64,000 bases of DNA from Cyclaneusma minus. Its lineage: Eukaryota; Ascomycota; Leotiomycetes; Marthamycetales; Marthamycetaceae. The notes under the pieces were generated by a model that saw nothing but the letters and a program-made list of their open reading frames with translations, did not search any database and was not told where the DNA came from. Made by a program: the position numbers and the translations under genes. Below are positions 24,901 through 36,939 of this stretch, in pieces (within the stretch, counting starts at the first letter, position 1; each line of letters starts with the position of its first letter). The stretch spans positions 124,001 to 188,000 of the forward strand of contig JAKZHN010000048.1 in assembly GCA_037179335.1 (NCBI GenBank), given 5' to 3'.

Positions 24901-26702
24901 ATGGAGAACTCCTCTCGCCCACCTGGCCCTACAGCTACAGAAGCGGCCAACATGTCTGCTCCGCCGTCGCGGAATCCCCCTCGCTCTATCAATTTGCCGA
25001 CTCCTGCTCCAACGCTCCCAGCTTCTCCAGCCACTGCGCAATGCCCGAAACCACCTCCCTCGATAGCGAACTCCCCTTCAACTCACGAAGGCGCCACCAG
25101 CAGCACGCCTTTTGGCTCTGCGAAGATCCCTTCTTCGACTCCGAAATCTCAGTCAATCCACAAGGACGCTCTCATCATAACTGACAGTGTTGGCGATGCT
25201 ATGGCAGCTGTGGCGCGCTCACAGGAAATTCAATATACCGACTTTCCAGATATGAGCGCTTTTTGCCAGGCTTTCGAGGCAAACGTGACTCTAATGGAGT
25301 CCCTACACGTTGGAGTTTCTGAGCGGCATTCATGCATACTTTTTCTGCTCAAAGTATAGTCTGCGCTTCCGGTCTGGGTTTCTCAAGTGATTGGTAGCTC
25401 GAAGGCGGACCAAGACCACAAATTCAACCTACAATCCCTGTACGAACAAGTTATAGATGTTGCGCACCGCTCTAGTACGGCCAATCCTTCCATCAATGAA
25501 CACTCCGGAGTTATCAACAAGGCCCAGGCAGCAGAGCAGATCGAGATTTTCAACTCTGTTGCAACCGGCAGCGTAGCTTTTGCATCAACAAGGCCCACGC
25601 CCACGAGTACAGACGTTTCAAAAACCAGCAAAAAGCCCCCCCCCAGCGAGACATCAGCCGGAAACGCAGCTCCGCCTGGCCCGACCTCCACTGCTCGACA
25701 GTCATTCGGTGTAAGTTTTTATAGTCGGCTTCTTTTGGTTCCATAGCTAACCTTTAATCGTTGCAGCGTCCGTCGCGAGAAATAGCACCTGAAACTGAGA
25801 GGAAACTGAACCAAGCATTGCCTTCAATAGAATCGAAGAGCCGCCCTCGAAAGCGAAAGAGAACCTCCAGCCATGCAGCTCCGCAGCGAAGGGAAAGCGT
25901 TTCAATCGATGGGCTAAATTACGACGATGATCCCGAAGAACCTCCGGTCCAACAGCAAACAGGCAGAAGCAATAACAATGATGATGATGATTCTTCAGAA
26001 GAAGGGGAAATCATTGTTTTTGAATAGGAGAGGCCCGTATGGGTTCCTAAGGGAGTAGAGGTGTTTCGAGAAATGATTCCCTTGAGTGTCACTTTACCGG
26101 GAATCCTGAGGCTTGTCACGGGCCTTGAAAGGAGCGGTTGGAGATATCTGAAAGAGCACCTCGATCCTCAGGAGCTACCCTGGACAGAATCCGGCCAGGT
26201 GGCCATCGATCGACCGACATGGAAGAAGTTATTCATTGATCACATGGAGGTTTTGCCATTGCGCTTCGGAGAGATCCTCAACAGACAAGGGAAGCTACTC
26301 GTGGCTGGAAGTGATTTATGGTATGAGGCTCTGCCAGTAGTACTCTCCGACCACCTCCTCTGTGTCATCGATCTGCGGGATTTTGCAGCTCATCGGAAAT
26401 GGGTCCCTCGAAAGCGCCACTACTCAACCGATCTGGTGTGGCTCCTGTCTAGGTGTCTTCCTTTTCTCGTCATGATCGGTGATCGCCAGTTGGAACGGAA
26501 ATTCAACAGACTGATCTCCGCATTGCGACTTGCAGGCAGGGATATCGAGTTTGTATTTGGAAGAATCATGGAGTCGGAAGACGAGGCGGTGAAGACAGCA
26601 AAGGCTGAGATTCTGGAGCGCGAGTGTAATAAGGTGATGCAAGAGATCGAGGAGGTATTGGTTCAGGAGAGCAAAGGTGTGATTGAAATACGTTCAGATT
26701 GA
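24901..26702 (+). pseudogene. Unrecognised fungal family, copy 1; frame broken by two TAG codons
   Basis: I do not recognise this family. The frame starts at the first ATG after a stop (MENSSRPPGP) with a Pro/Ser/Thr-rich N-terminus. A clear intron at 25,711-25,766 joins RQSFG to RPSREIAPETERKL. A basic cluster (PRKRKR) and an acidic stretch precede a conserved helical C-terminal domain, about 220 residues, with the signature DFAAHRKWVP. The 36,940-38,519 gene shares this layout, the intron position and about 30% identity. Two in-frame TAG codons (25,357-25,359 and 26,025-26,027) interrupt an otherwise open frame with no shift. Weak alternative introns could remove them (for example 25,285-25,404, or GTCCAA at about 25,948 to 26,027), so inactivation is likely but not certain. 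Confidence 0.5.
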
Positions 26703-26927
26703 GAGGGTTAGAGATGAGTGCAAGAAATAATGCTAGATTCTGTCGAGTCCACGACTTGTTTCTTGTTCACAGAATCGAGGACAGGAAGCGATCGATATAG
26801 ATCGTGAACTACGTGCATTTCTGCCTTTCTGGAATTGAAAGTGAAGCGTGATGAATGAGAAAAGAATATGGGCCAAAAGAAAAACGGCCAAAGAAAAAGG
26901 TGCAAAAAAAACGCAAAAAAAAATCAA

Positions 26928-27016
26928 GTCGAATCAAGGTATTCTCGATCTCCAGTATGGCCGATAGTATTTTGCTACGGACTCCTGTAGAGAGAAATTG
27001 CCTCTATTTTGAGTAT
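26928..27016. repeat. Right arm of a 5.9-kb-spaced inverted repeat
   Basis: This is the reverse-complement match of 21,111-21,198. It sits about 230 bp beyond the stop of copy 1. It lacks the MITE that abuts the left arm, and the sequence continues past the equivalent TA without interruption. Confidence 0.75.
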
Positions 27017-27621
27017 AAAATGTTTTTGAATTTGAATACTTCCTCATTGACGACTGAGCCAGACCACATTAGGCCATTATTACTGAGGTTACTCACAAAG
27101 TGACTCTTATACCACCTGCAGCACCACCACCAATGCTCCCGCGCAGAACGCACTGCCCATGGCAGTGATCCATCCCTTCCATGTCCATCATACAGGATGG
27201 AGCTTTATGATAGACGAGTCACAAGACACTGCACTTGAGGGCGTTCGAAGGCACACCGTCCTGCGCCATTGTCAGTCCTTCCTCTCTCTTCCTTCTTCAC
27301 CATTGGCAGTCCTTTCTCTCTCTTCCTCCTTTGTCTTCAAACACCGTCCCACCATCCCTCTCTCATAAGCACACCATGTCACGCAGCCGCGCAGCCACGC
27401 CGCGCCCTTCCATGCTTCAGACATCTTTCTCCGCACCTGGACCTCCGGCCCCCGCCCCCTCTCGACCGATTTTCAGCACCCCAGATCAAAGTTTACGCTG
27501 GCTTAAGAGAGACCCCTCCACAATTCAAGGCCGTTCCCGCAAATACCGCTAGGATCATTCCACTGCACGTGATGAGCAGAGGACATAAACCAGTATCCGA
27601 AAAGTTCCAAGCCTGATGCTT

Positions 27622-27691
27622 CTGTTTTTTCCGAACCGATCGCACCGCGCATGTGACTTGTAAGATCCTGTAAGGTATGTAATGTGTACAG
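27622..27691 (+). repeat. Dispersed repeat, copy 2
   Basis: Direct-orientation match of 23,283-23,346, roughly 75% identical by eye with small indels. A CACGTG-type word (CTGCACGTG) 60 bases upstream also recalls the LTR-like repeats at 23.5 and 24.2 kb. Confidence 0.5.
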
Positions 27692-27955
27692 GCCCCTCGA
27701 CCTGCATTTTTTCATTTTCCCTTCCTCCTATACACGCTATGTATCATAAGCTCTATCGCTACCTGCCAATCCTAAAATATATCCACCAAACACGCCCCCC
27801 TACTGCCTTCTTTTAGTCGTCTCCGTGATCGCTCCAACCAACCCGCCCAAACCAAAACACCGCCGTCCCATGCGACTTCCACAGAACGCGCGAACGCAAC
27901 CCAATGCCAAATGATGCGATGCGCAGAAATGGTGGCGGCCATTAGAAACACCACA

Positions 27956-30900
27956 CTACGAGGTATTGGAGTCGTCAAGCCCCTTCCTAACATTGATGAT
28001 AGTAGCATCACTATCCATCCACCTCCTCTCCATCCTCGGCCTACCCTCCCTCTGCCTCTCCTTCCCCTCCTCCTCAGCATCAGTGACATCTGTCGATTCG
28101 CCGCCACCCCTCGCCCTCACGCTCCCACGATTCAGCCTCATGCTGTCATTATCCGTATCCTCGGTCGTGCCATCTCCATGCCCCGCCGCACCCAGCGCGC
28201 CCTTCCTCTTGAACGGATCCAGCGCAATCCCTTTCCCCTCCCTCTCCAACTTCTCAACGTTCTCCTCCGTCAACGCATGTCCCTGGCCCTGATCTGGCAC
28301 CGCCAACGGCCTCGGTGGCAGCTTCTGGCCATGCTTTTCGCTCTCCGCCAACTGAATCAACTTCTTATCTCTCATCCTCGTCGCCGTATCTTCAGCCTCA
28401 AGCCGTTCCTCCACGCGATCTCCTTCCGATTCCGTACCCAGCGTAGCAATAGTCTTCTTCTCCACCATCTCAATCATCTTCCTACTATGCTGCCTATTCA
28501 GACTCGGCCTGCTCGGCGTGCTCCGCGCGCTCTGCTTCGCAAGCTGCTTCTGCACACTCTCATGCGCCCAAGGTTCCGGACATTCGGAGCCGTGCCCTTC
28601 GTCGGAGGAGTCGTCGGCAATCTGGGCGGATTGGCTGCGCGCGTGGCCGCCAGGCTTGCGCTTCTTGACGATCCATTTTACTAGCATCTTTTCGAGGATT
28701 TTGCCTTTTACGGGTTTGGCGAGGTAGTCGTCCATGCCGGCTTTCATACACTTTTCGCGGTCGCCGTGGATGGCGGAGGCAGTGAGCCCGACGATGGCTA
28801 TGTCTTGGGATTGGGCCTTGTAGGGCATGTGGTGTCGAATCACATGGGTTGCGCGATATCCATCCATTATCGGCATTTGTACGTCCATGAGAATGATTTC
28901 CGGCTTTCTCGGCTTTGGCTTTTCGGAATTGGATTTCGATCTCGTAGTTTTTGGACTAGTTGGGTCACTAGTTGGGGCTGAAGTGGATGAACGCGAAGTT
29001 TCGGTGGAGGAGAGGCCCTGGTCTTTTGCTTCTGCTTGTGACAGATAGTCCAGAGCTTCCTTCCCGTTCCACACTGCTTCGACAGAAAATCCAAGCTTGC
29101 GGATGATCTTGGTTGCTATCTGCTGATTGATTGAACTGTGCGGCCATTAGCATCATACTACGAAGCAGGAAAATATAGCAACGTACTTATCTTCCACAAC
29201 CAAGATATGCACACCCTCCCTGTCCGCCAGTGGCAGTTCGACATCTGGAGGAGCCGGAGGAGTTTGGCTGACACTCCGTACTTTCCTCATGCTATCAAAT
29301 CTCGAATCCAGCCCACCGTTATCCCCTGAGCCAAAGCGCTCCCTCTCTTCATGATGCCGATCATAATCAGAGCTGCTGCAGCTCACGCTCAGCTCACTTT
29401 GGAGTCTAGCCGGGAGTTGAACGACATCCACCGACTCACCAGGCCCCAAAGTTGCTGGCTTATTGAAAGGTATCCAGAATGTTGCCGTTGTACCCTGACC
29501 AAGCGTACTCTCAAGAGTAATTCTTCCATGCATCAAATCTACCAGGTTCTTGGATATGGTGAGACCCAGCCCTGTGCCGCCGAAACGACGAGCGGTGGAG
29601 GAATCGGCCTGAGAGAATGGCTTGAAAAGCCGCTTGCGAACATCTTCCTCGATACCAATGCCGGTATCCTCGATCACAAACTTGACTTCGTAAATGTCTT
29701 GCGTTTCTCGCTCCTTGAGGACGGAAAACTTGACATGACCACTGCTAGTAAATTTGATACTGTTGGTAAGAAGGTTGGTGATGATCTGCCGAACCCGACC
29801 AGGGTCGCCCATGACTTTCAAGTCATTCTCTGCATCGCCCACATTTACTTCCGACTCAAATATGAGATTCTTTCGCTCGGCAGCGAACCCCAGCATCTTC
29901 GATACGTCTCTAGCAACGAGAGAGAGCGAGAACTGCACCTCTTCAATATCCAGTCGCCCGGATTCGACCTTTGAAAAATCCAGGATGTCATTGATGACTG
30001 TTAGGAGGCCATTCGCGGATCGCTGGATATTATCGGCACAGTCGCGTTGTTCTTCATCGAGATCCATGTCGCTCAGGAGTTCCGTCATGCCCAGAATGCC
30101 ACTAATGGGCGTTCGAATTTCGTGGGACATATTGGCCAAGAACTGACTCTTCAGACGGCTTGCTTCCTTGGCAGCTGCCTCGTTGGCAAGGAGCCTGGTG
30201 TTCTCGACTTCCTGTGTCTGAAGATCTGCTTCCCGGTCTTTGAGTTCCGTCACATCCATGCTGACACCTATGACCCCATCAATGAATGTATCGTGTCCGC
30301 TATATTGATCCCGCTTTGCCAGAGTCGGTACGAAACGGGTTCGATACCATCGACCCTCGATACAATGCTCATGTATGTCTTCCATAGTTTTCCCTGTCAG
30401 GATGTCTTCGATCGGTTGTAAGGATTCGGGGATGCTTCCTGCTGGGGTCCATTCTGAGCTTCTGTTGAATACACTATATATGTTCTGTCCAAGGAAATCT
30501 TCGCTCTTTCCGCCTCTCCCGTTAGAACTGGCGTCGTCATCACTGACAGCATTGCTCTCCAGGTCCCATATAAAGCTACCCTCGAGCAATGTCAAGTTGC
30601 GGTTCCTATCCACAGCAAACAGGGTGACTTGGGCGTGAGCAATGACGCTCAACAGATGTTGTCGCAGTCGTTTGGCAGTGGACCGAGCAACCACGGCCTC
30701 GTGAACGTCGGTGCAAGTACCAAACCACTTTTCGATCTTACCAGTGTGCCTGTTGCGTTGTGGCAGAGCCCTGCCAAGCATCCAGCGGTATTCTCCCTCT
30801 TTGCTACGACATCGATACTCTACGAAATAGTTTTCGCCGTGTGAAACAGAACGAGCCCATCTTCTGGCTGCCACTGCAGAGTCATCGGGGTGAAATGGAG

Positions 30901-32938
30901 TTGCCCATCCATCGCCCATGGATTCCTCGGGGCTCAGTCCAGTATATTCGAACCACCTTCCCGAGAACCAGTCAACCTGACCATCAGGTCGCGCTGTCCA
31001 TATCTTTCGCGGGAGGTCAGCATATTTCGAAGTAACTGCGGGACGCGCCAAATCAAAGTTGGGAATGGTATGCCCAACATCAGACTTACTATTTGGGGTA
31101 TTGTGTCGCAGATAATCTGGAACCTCTGTTCATCTTGCGCCACCATCTCACTCATCTCGTTTTTCATGGCTGTCACGTCATTGCAAACGACCATACCTGC
31201 GAGAAATTGACCAGTTTCCTCGTCGGTTATAGACTCGCCGCGACAGTCATAGATAATTTTCTCGCCCGTGTCCGGATCGTAAAGTCCAATTATCCTGCCA
31301 GTAAAAGGCTTCTGCGTCGCGATGAGGACAGCGATGGGAAATTCTGTTGTGTGTAACTGCCTAGTAAAGTCTTCGTCATAGAGGTGCCACTTTTTCTGTG
31401 AAACGTTAGCTAGGAATCCAAGGAATTGGAGAGTAGGAACAACCAAATCCATTATTTCGCCTTCGCCCTCGTCTGGAATGTCTACAGCATCAGGTCCGCG
31501 ATGGTAAATACGTCTCGCAGCTGTAGAGTGGTCAGCCACAACAGCCTACTAATAGTGGTCAAGGTACGAACCCGCGTTCGATAACGTCAAACTGCTATCG
31601 TGCCACATGATCACAATAGGAGTTGCCGTGAAATCCATCAGAGCATCCTTCATGCGTACTAGCTTTTGCAGACTGCTTGGAGCACTCTGAGCGCCGGATC
31701 GAGAAGGCGGGCCGAGCGGCGGAAAAGGAGAATGGGACATGTTGGCGGTCGTTGGACTAGTGATCACGGATGACTGATTGGAACCGCGAGACCCGCTGTA
31801 CGAGCTCTTGCCGGATGTGATGGAGGATGGACTGGATTCTGAATTGTGCGAACGTCCTGTGCTAGTCCCAGTGCGGGACAGAACCCCTTTGGCTCTGGGG
31901 GGCCTGACTTGTCGGGCCTGGACACTTGTGTCGCTTGACGATGCAGAATCGCTAGTAGCATTGCCGGTGAAGCTCAAGGTGAAGAACTTGTCTTCACCCA
32001 ACTCCCAGACAGTTATGATCATCTTGGCCGTTACATAGTCCTGAACTTTGGTCTGGCCTCCAGCTCCAGCTTCGCGATTCGCTCTGACTTCTTTCTGACT
32101 CGCCACGATGACATCGACGACTGCATCATGAACGACATTGCTGCCATTCGTGCTAGTTCTGCCATGCATTGGCGGACATGGTTCGCCTGTTGGAGTCATA
32201 TCCCCTTCGCTTGGTCCATACCCAGTCCTCGATTCACACCTATCTCCGTGGTATCCGTCGTCCCTAGCAATGTTGTCTAGAAAAAGTTTCCAGTCCACCC
32301 AGACAGGTCTACAGAAAAGTGACATTAGTGTTTTGTCAAGAAGAGCGCCCTGAATAGAGTGCAATGAAAGGATTATGAGAGGATGGTAGCTGGCAAGTCG
32401 GCATTTTGCTCAAATCCCTTCCGCAAAGCAGAGTGGGAGCAAGAATATGTGGGTCTCGGAAGTCAGATACAGGGGAAGCCTACCGTCCTTCTTGTAGCAT
32501 ATCGACCCCGATTTGGCTCAATGTTTTACCCTTCAAGCCATTGGAATTGTCACCATCTCCATCTTCGCTGTCGCAATCGGTATCCTGACAATCCAGCAGG
32601 CGTGCCATGGCAGCGTTTGCGATGAGCACGGTTTTCAGGCTGCTCAGTACAAGCAGAGGAGTAGGCAAATATTGCAAGGAGTTCATGGCGATAGCAGCAG
32701 TGGAGGAAAAGTAGGAAGTTCGAATATCTCGGAGAGATCCTCGGTTAGAGCCCGAGGACAAGCGTGAGCGGCGTCCCATATCGTGAGCTTTGATGTCCTC
32801 CAGGCCATCGATTTGGCCAGGCGTCATATGTAACGGGGATTCGGAGGCACTCTCGCCCATGTTGGGAGCAGGGAGATCACCAAGGTGTAGGGAGACGCGA
32901 CGTCCTGAGCCCTTGGGCTCGGCCTGGTATGTGGACAT
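27956..32938 (-). CDS. PAS-containing hybrid histidine kinase
   Basis: The product is a two-component sensor that would autophosphorylate on His and pass phosphate to its own receiver, then to an HPt protein. Exons 32938-32484, 32308-31572, 31520-31090, 31003-29187 and 29135-27956 close in phase to 1,539 residues. The start is the first ATG (MSTYQAEPKG). The N-terminal ~400 residues are Ser-rich with a PAS-like start (LPTPLLVLSS). A clear PAS/PAC lies at about 529-640 (ARPDGQVDWFSGRWFEYTG), with a second PAS-like region at about 660-800. HisKA has MSHEIRTP (His about 835); HATPase has DTGIGI (about 987) and GGTGLGL (about 1016). The receiver has its phospho-Asp in LMDVQMP (about 1231) and Lys in LAKPVKG. 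A ~180-residue charged tail follows. No transmembrane segment is seen, so it is probably cytosolic. The exon 2 donor (GTTCGT) is weak. Confidence 0.92.
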
Positions 32939-35333
32939 GATCGATTGTCCAAGTTGGCATCGGCACTCCACCAGTCAACCGCCGTGGACTTCGATGCCGA
33001 GTCCGGGAGATGTGCCGTGACCGACGGTTGATGGCCGGGGCAACAGCAAAGCATGCGTCCGAGTCCAAATTCTTCAAATCCCGGCCAGTGCCGCGGCGGG
33101 CATGGTAATGCTTCGATGGCAGATTTCGCAGAGCCTGGGGAAGCGGAAAGCTTGGGACATAAGCTCCGGATCGAGAGGAACGACTCTTCAGGGCAGAATC
33201 AGGGATGGGTCATGCAGCGGGAGCGGGAGATAGACCGTGTTGACGATGTCCAGCGGTCGTGAGTTCGATGGACTTGATGCAGCAGGGCAGCGCTACACTT
33301 GGCTGCTATGAGCTAGAAGAGCCATCGTTCTTGCGATCTAAGCGGTCGAGACCACGGCACTTGCGACGTAGCGGCCGCTTCAAAGGGCGCAGTAGAAAGT
33401 GTTCTGACTACCCAGCTGAGATTCGTTATGCGGTGGATGGTTGTATCTGTCGGTACCGGTGGGATGGATACGGAGCAGTGTTGTTTGTTTGCGGAAGCCA
33501 AGGAGAAGGATCGAACACAGCATCGACGGTTAGGAAAGCTCAAAGGGCCTACCGGGGGATGGCCGACTTGGGAGCTCCCGCTGTCGATCTCTCCGTGATC
33601 TGGGCCATCTTGGCAGATGGGAGGGAATCCGTGGATGTTTAACGGGAGTGCCGCCATGTCAATTCCACATTCCGGGGCCACGGGATGCGGGAATCGAGAC
33701 GCCGGGTGGGTATCGAGTGTCGAAGCCGCTCTCCAAAACGTTCCTTTGGCGTGGCAGTCTCGCAGCGACGAGGTTGTTCGCCTCCCGAATTCTTCACGGC
33801 ATCATGATTTTGCGAGATCGACAGCATTTGAGCGTCGGGGATGTGCAGCAAGCGACGATCAAAAGTGGGGCAGAGGAAAAGCCGTGCAGACTGCAGATCG
33901 CTTCCATCTTATCGCCACCCCTCCGTGACTGGACCACGTCCTGAATCAACCTCACTACATGTACAGTGGCAGATTGAGATCATTGCAAGTTGCCAAGTTA
34001 TTGCAACCCAACCTTTCCTCCTTGTTTGGCGTGCAGCCTTTACAGTGTTACTGCTTTCGTCGAAAATTATTCTGATTGACGGAGAATGTGGAAGACCCAT
34101 TCCTCGGCATCAGTCTGGAAGAACCAAAGACCAAGACAAGGTCTTCGATCAAGACATCTGGTTCAGATCCAGCGATTCAACTATCTTAGCAGAAATACTT
34201 TACTTCAGGAAGTCCTTCGCTCGCCACGATGTGCTACATCTCAATCGCAAGGAGTAGTTGATTGTACGGGCATGTAACAATGTAGACCTGAAGTCGTCAG
34301 GACAACCTACATGTAGATGCGCGGTGAGATCTCTTCGGCCAAAACATAAAGTTTCAACGTGGAACAAAATAGGGGGCGGGAGCATTTAGATAGCAGGAGG
34401 CATTTGGCGGATGCCAGTGGAAGATCATTTGCCCAGTGTTGGATGCAAAGATTGGTGGTGCTGCGCTGGTATAAAAGTCCATTTGTGGAAACTTCATGCA
34501 ACAGTGACCAGAACCGAAAATGGTCATATAGCTCAGTCGTCTCGGCTTCTACTTCATGTACATACCCACGGGAGTGGAGACACTTCCCCCCCGCACCTCA
34601 GGACACGAATTACCGGGCAATGGGGTGTCTCAATTCGACTCTGCGCCTTTTCTTTTTCTTTGCCCCCTTGTTTTTTTTTCGCTTTCTTTTTCGTCTTTGT
34701 TTTTGTCTCGTCTGCGCCAGCTTTCCACCTTTTAAAAGTTCATATTGACTGTCACCAACCTTTTCCCCTGCTGGCTGCTATAGCTCCCATATTCGATCAA
34801 AGCCGGGCAATCACCAAACTTGCCTACCTACCTAAGGTACCTTCATGCTTCCTTCAGCGAACATCTGACATATGCATCTTATCAAAGAATAAAACATAGA
34901 TATGGCAAGCGGCGGCGCATTTGAAGCATATGTCCCATCCGTAGCTTCAAGATATCTGTCTGTTGGCCGTACACAGTAGGAGCTGAGAGTCTGAGAGCTG
35001 TTGGTAGTAGAGGCAGGGGACCTTATCAGTTTTCTATGCAGGAATCTCTCGGGGTGGCATAATCCGGAGGGTGGACTAATTTTGGGGGCTGATTCTGTAG
35101 TAGGTAGACATCATACTCCGACATCGGAGCGCGGGGAGGGCGCGGCCCCCAAATTCGACCACCTTTATGGAATACTTAAGTCCATCGCTCTTGACTTCTC
35201 TTTTGAATTTTTTTTCTTCCACGACATCTTCGGATTTGGTCTCGCATTCCTAGCTTACCTGACTCGCAAAGACCATCAACCTAAACCATCGATCGGACGT
35301 GATTTTCAATTTTGCATACACAAGTGTTCAGCC
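32939..35333. other. Long divergent intergenic region, kinase / methyltransferase
   Basis: About 2.4 kb contains no convincing gene. Frames at 33,053-34,257 have no recognisable character and vary in every frame. A strong pyrimidine tract (34,640-34,735, T- and C-rich) and a second T-rich run near 35,200 lie upstream of the methyltransferase. They are typical of fungal promoter or leader DNA. The kinase 5' leader is presumably within 32,939-33,900. Confidence 0.5.
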
Positions 35334-36588
35334 ATGGCGAACTCACAGCAGGAAGATCACTGGAGTGCTGAGGTATGTCTTGTTGTTTCATATTCCACGT
35401 TGGGAGACGCACACTCCGGGTCCTCGAAGTCCACAGACTCCTAGTTCTTCTATGTATTTGTCTATCTTACCTAGACAACCTCTGGAGTTCTCTGCTTCTG
35501 GCCGTTCAAGATTCACGGAATCAGCGCTGACTTTTCCGTGAACAGAAATACCAAAACGCAGCTGCCTTCGTACCGAAACTTGCTAGTCAGGTTGCGAGCT
35601 GGCTGGATGTGCAACCCAATGATCGAATCTTGGATATTGGCTGCGGAGGTGCGGGTTTTATCCTTGTCCCGCCTTTCTTTGCCGTTGACCTGGACGCTCT
35701 TTCGCTGACTGGAGATGTTTGTGTGACTTAGATGGTGTGCTCACGCTGGAACTTGCCAAACAGCTCACCACGGGGAGCATCCACGGCATTGACAGCTCCG
35801 AATACATGATCCGCGCTGCGAAAAAAGATGCAGAGGCCGCAGGACTGGACAATAGACTTATGTATGCTGGTACGTTTGCTTGCTCTCCCGCATAAGCACC
35901 AGTCTTTATGCTGTCTTAGACTCGTACAGGAAACCCCTGTATCTTCCCCCGTTTTCTCTCGTTGGAGGTCAGGTCGATGGGTCGACGAAGAAGAACGCAA
36001 GGGCTGACCAAGAAGCAAACAGTCCACGATGCAAACAAGCTCCCCGAGCTTGCTGTCCTGGCAGAGTCAAAACAGTACGACAAAGCTTTCTCCAACGCAG
36101 CCCTCCACTGGATTCTCCGCTCCTCTCCTGACCCCGCCGCCTTCTTTACCTCCGTCTCTGCCCATATCAAGCTTGGCGGCACCTTCGTATTCGAAATGGG
36201 CGGGCACGGTAACGTTGCCGAAATGCGCACTGCCCTACTGTACTGCATCTCCAAACGTCTCGGTATCGAAGCGGCTCGTGCTGCTGATCCATGGTTTTTT
36301 CCTGACGACGTATGGATGAAAGATGTGTTGCACAAGACTGGGTTTGAGGTCGAGAAGTGTGAAATCGCTTATCGGCAGACGAAGATGGAGGAGGGAGAGA
36401 ACGGAGGCATTGAAGGCTGGACGAGGTTGATGGGTAAGCAGTTTTTCGACCAACTGGAGGAGGGGGAGAGAGAGGGAGCCGTGAGGGAAGTGGTTGATGT
36501 GCTGGAGACTGTTTGTCAGGGAGCGAGTGGGGGTGAGTGGATTGGGTACCGCAGGCTGAGGGTTGTTGCGAGAAAGGTTGTGGGTTGA
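35334..36588 (+). CDS. Class I SAM-dependent methyltransferase, trans-aconitate type
   Basis: This soluble enzyme would transfer a methyl group from S-adenosylmethionine to a small substrate. Exons 35334-35372, 35546-35648, 35732-35869 and 36023-36588 give 281 residues in phase. Motif I is LDIGCGDG (residues 42-49), split by an intron inside the motif. An acidic residue follows in GIDSSEYMI (about 64). KAFSNAALHWI and GGTFVFEMGGHGNV match the trans-aconitate 2-methyltransferase-like branch of Methyltransf_11/25. The substrate is inferred only from this resemblance. The first exon codes just 13 residues (MANSQQEDHWSAE). The third intron (153 bp) has a good branch site (GGGCTGACC) before its acceptor. 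Confidence 0.85.
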
Positions 36589-36939
36589 GTGAATATAGGA
36601 GGGCCTGGATATCACAATCATGGGACGGGGAAGAGGATTTTGCAAAATGAGAGTAGTCAGAATATCGATTTGTGTAGCAGATTAGGTGAAGCCGGGCATG
36701 ATTAAAAAGCGCAGTACGTTATTCAAACCAGCTAGAGCTATCTGATAGCCGGAAAAGCATCCAAGTGCTCCATCTTCACCTGCCCCCTCCACGGCCCGCT
36801 GTCCGGCCTAGGCGCGCGAACTTTTGCGGCCTCTGCTCACAAAAAATCAGCTTCTTCCTCGCAACTCCCCGCGTCCTCCCAAGCTGCCCCAGCTTCAACC
36901 CAGCAGCAACACAACGCCACAACACCTCCTGGCGCTGCT
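36589..36939. other. Intergenic / possible upstream coding of copy 2
   Basis: The frame of the next gene is open upstream of its ATG back to about 36,736, with a Pro/Ser/Gln-rich translation but no ATG. An unrecognised upstream exon or a longer N-terminus is therefore possible. Confidence 0.4.

Larger units (their letters stand above)
26703..27955. other. Intergenic, repeat fragments
   Basis: This region lies between copy 1 and the 3' end of the histidine kinase gene. It contains the right arm of the inverted repeat and a dispersed repeat copy. The frames around 27,235-27,616 are low-complexity Ser/Pro/Leu-rich shadows; I see no supportable gene. Confidence 0.5.

Noticed and set aside
24645..25184. 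179-codon frame upstream of and overlapping copy 1
   Set aside because: The overlapping frame from 24,901 continues into the conserved family domain; this one ends without joining anything.
18289..27955. Starship-type giant transposon
   Set aside because: No tyrosine-recombinase captain or typical cargo genes are visible; only small elements and an inverted repeat are present.
33053..34257. Several 60-140 codon frames upstream of the histidine kinase
   Set aside because: Frames occur on both strands with no consistent coding signal, motifs or splice-compatible extension.
34538..34610. tRNA-like A-box word (TAGCTCAGTCG)
   Set aside because: No matching B-box (GGTTCGA-type) or cloverleaf follows; probably chance.
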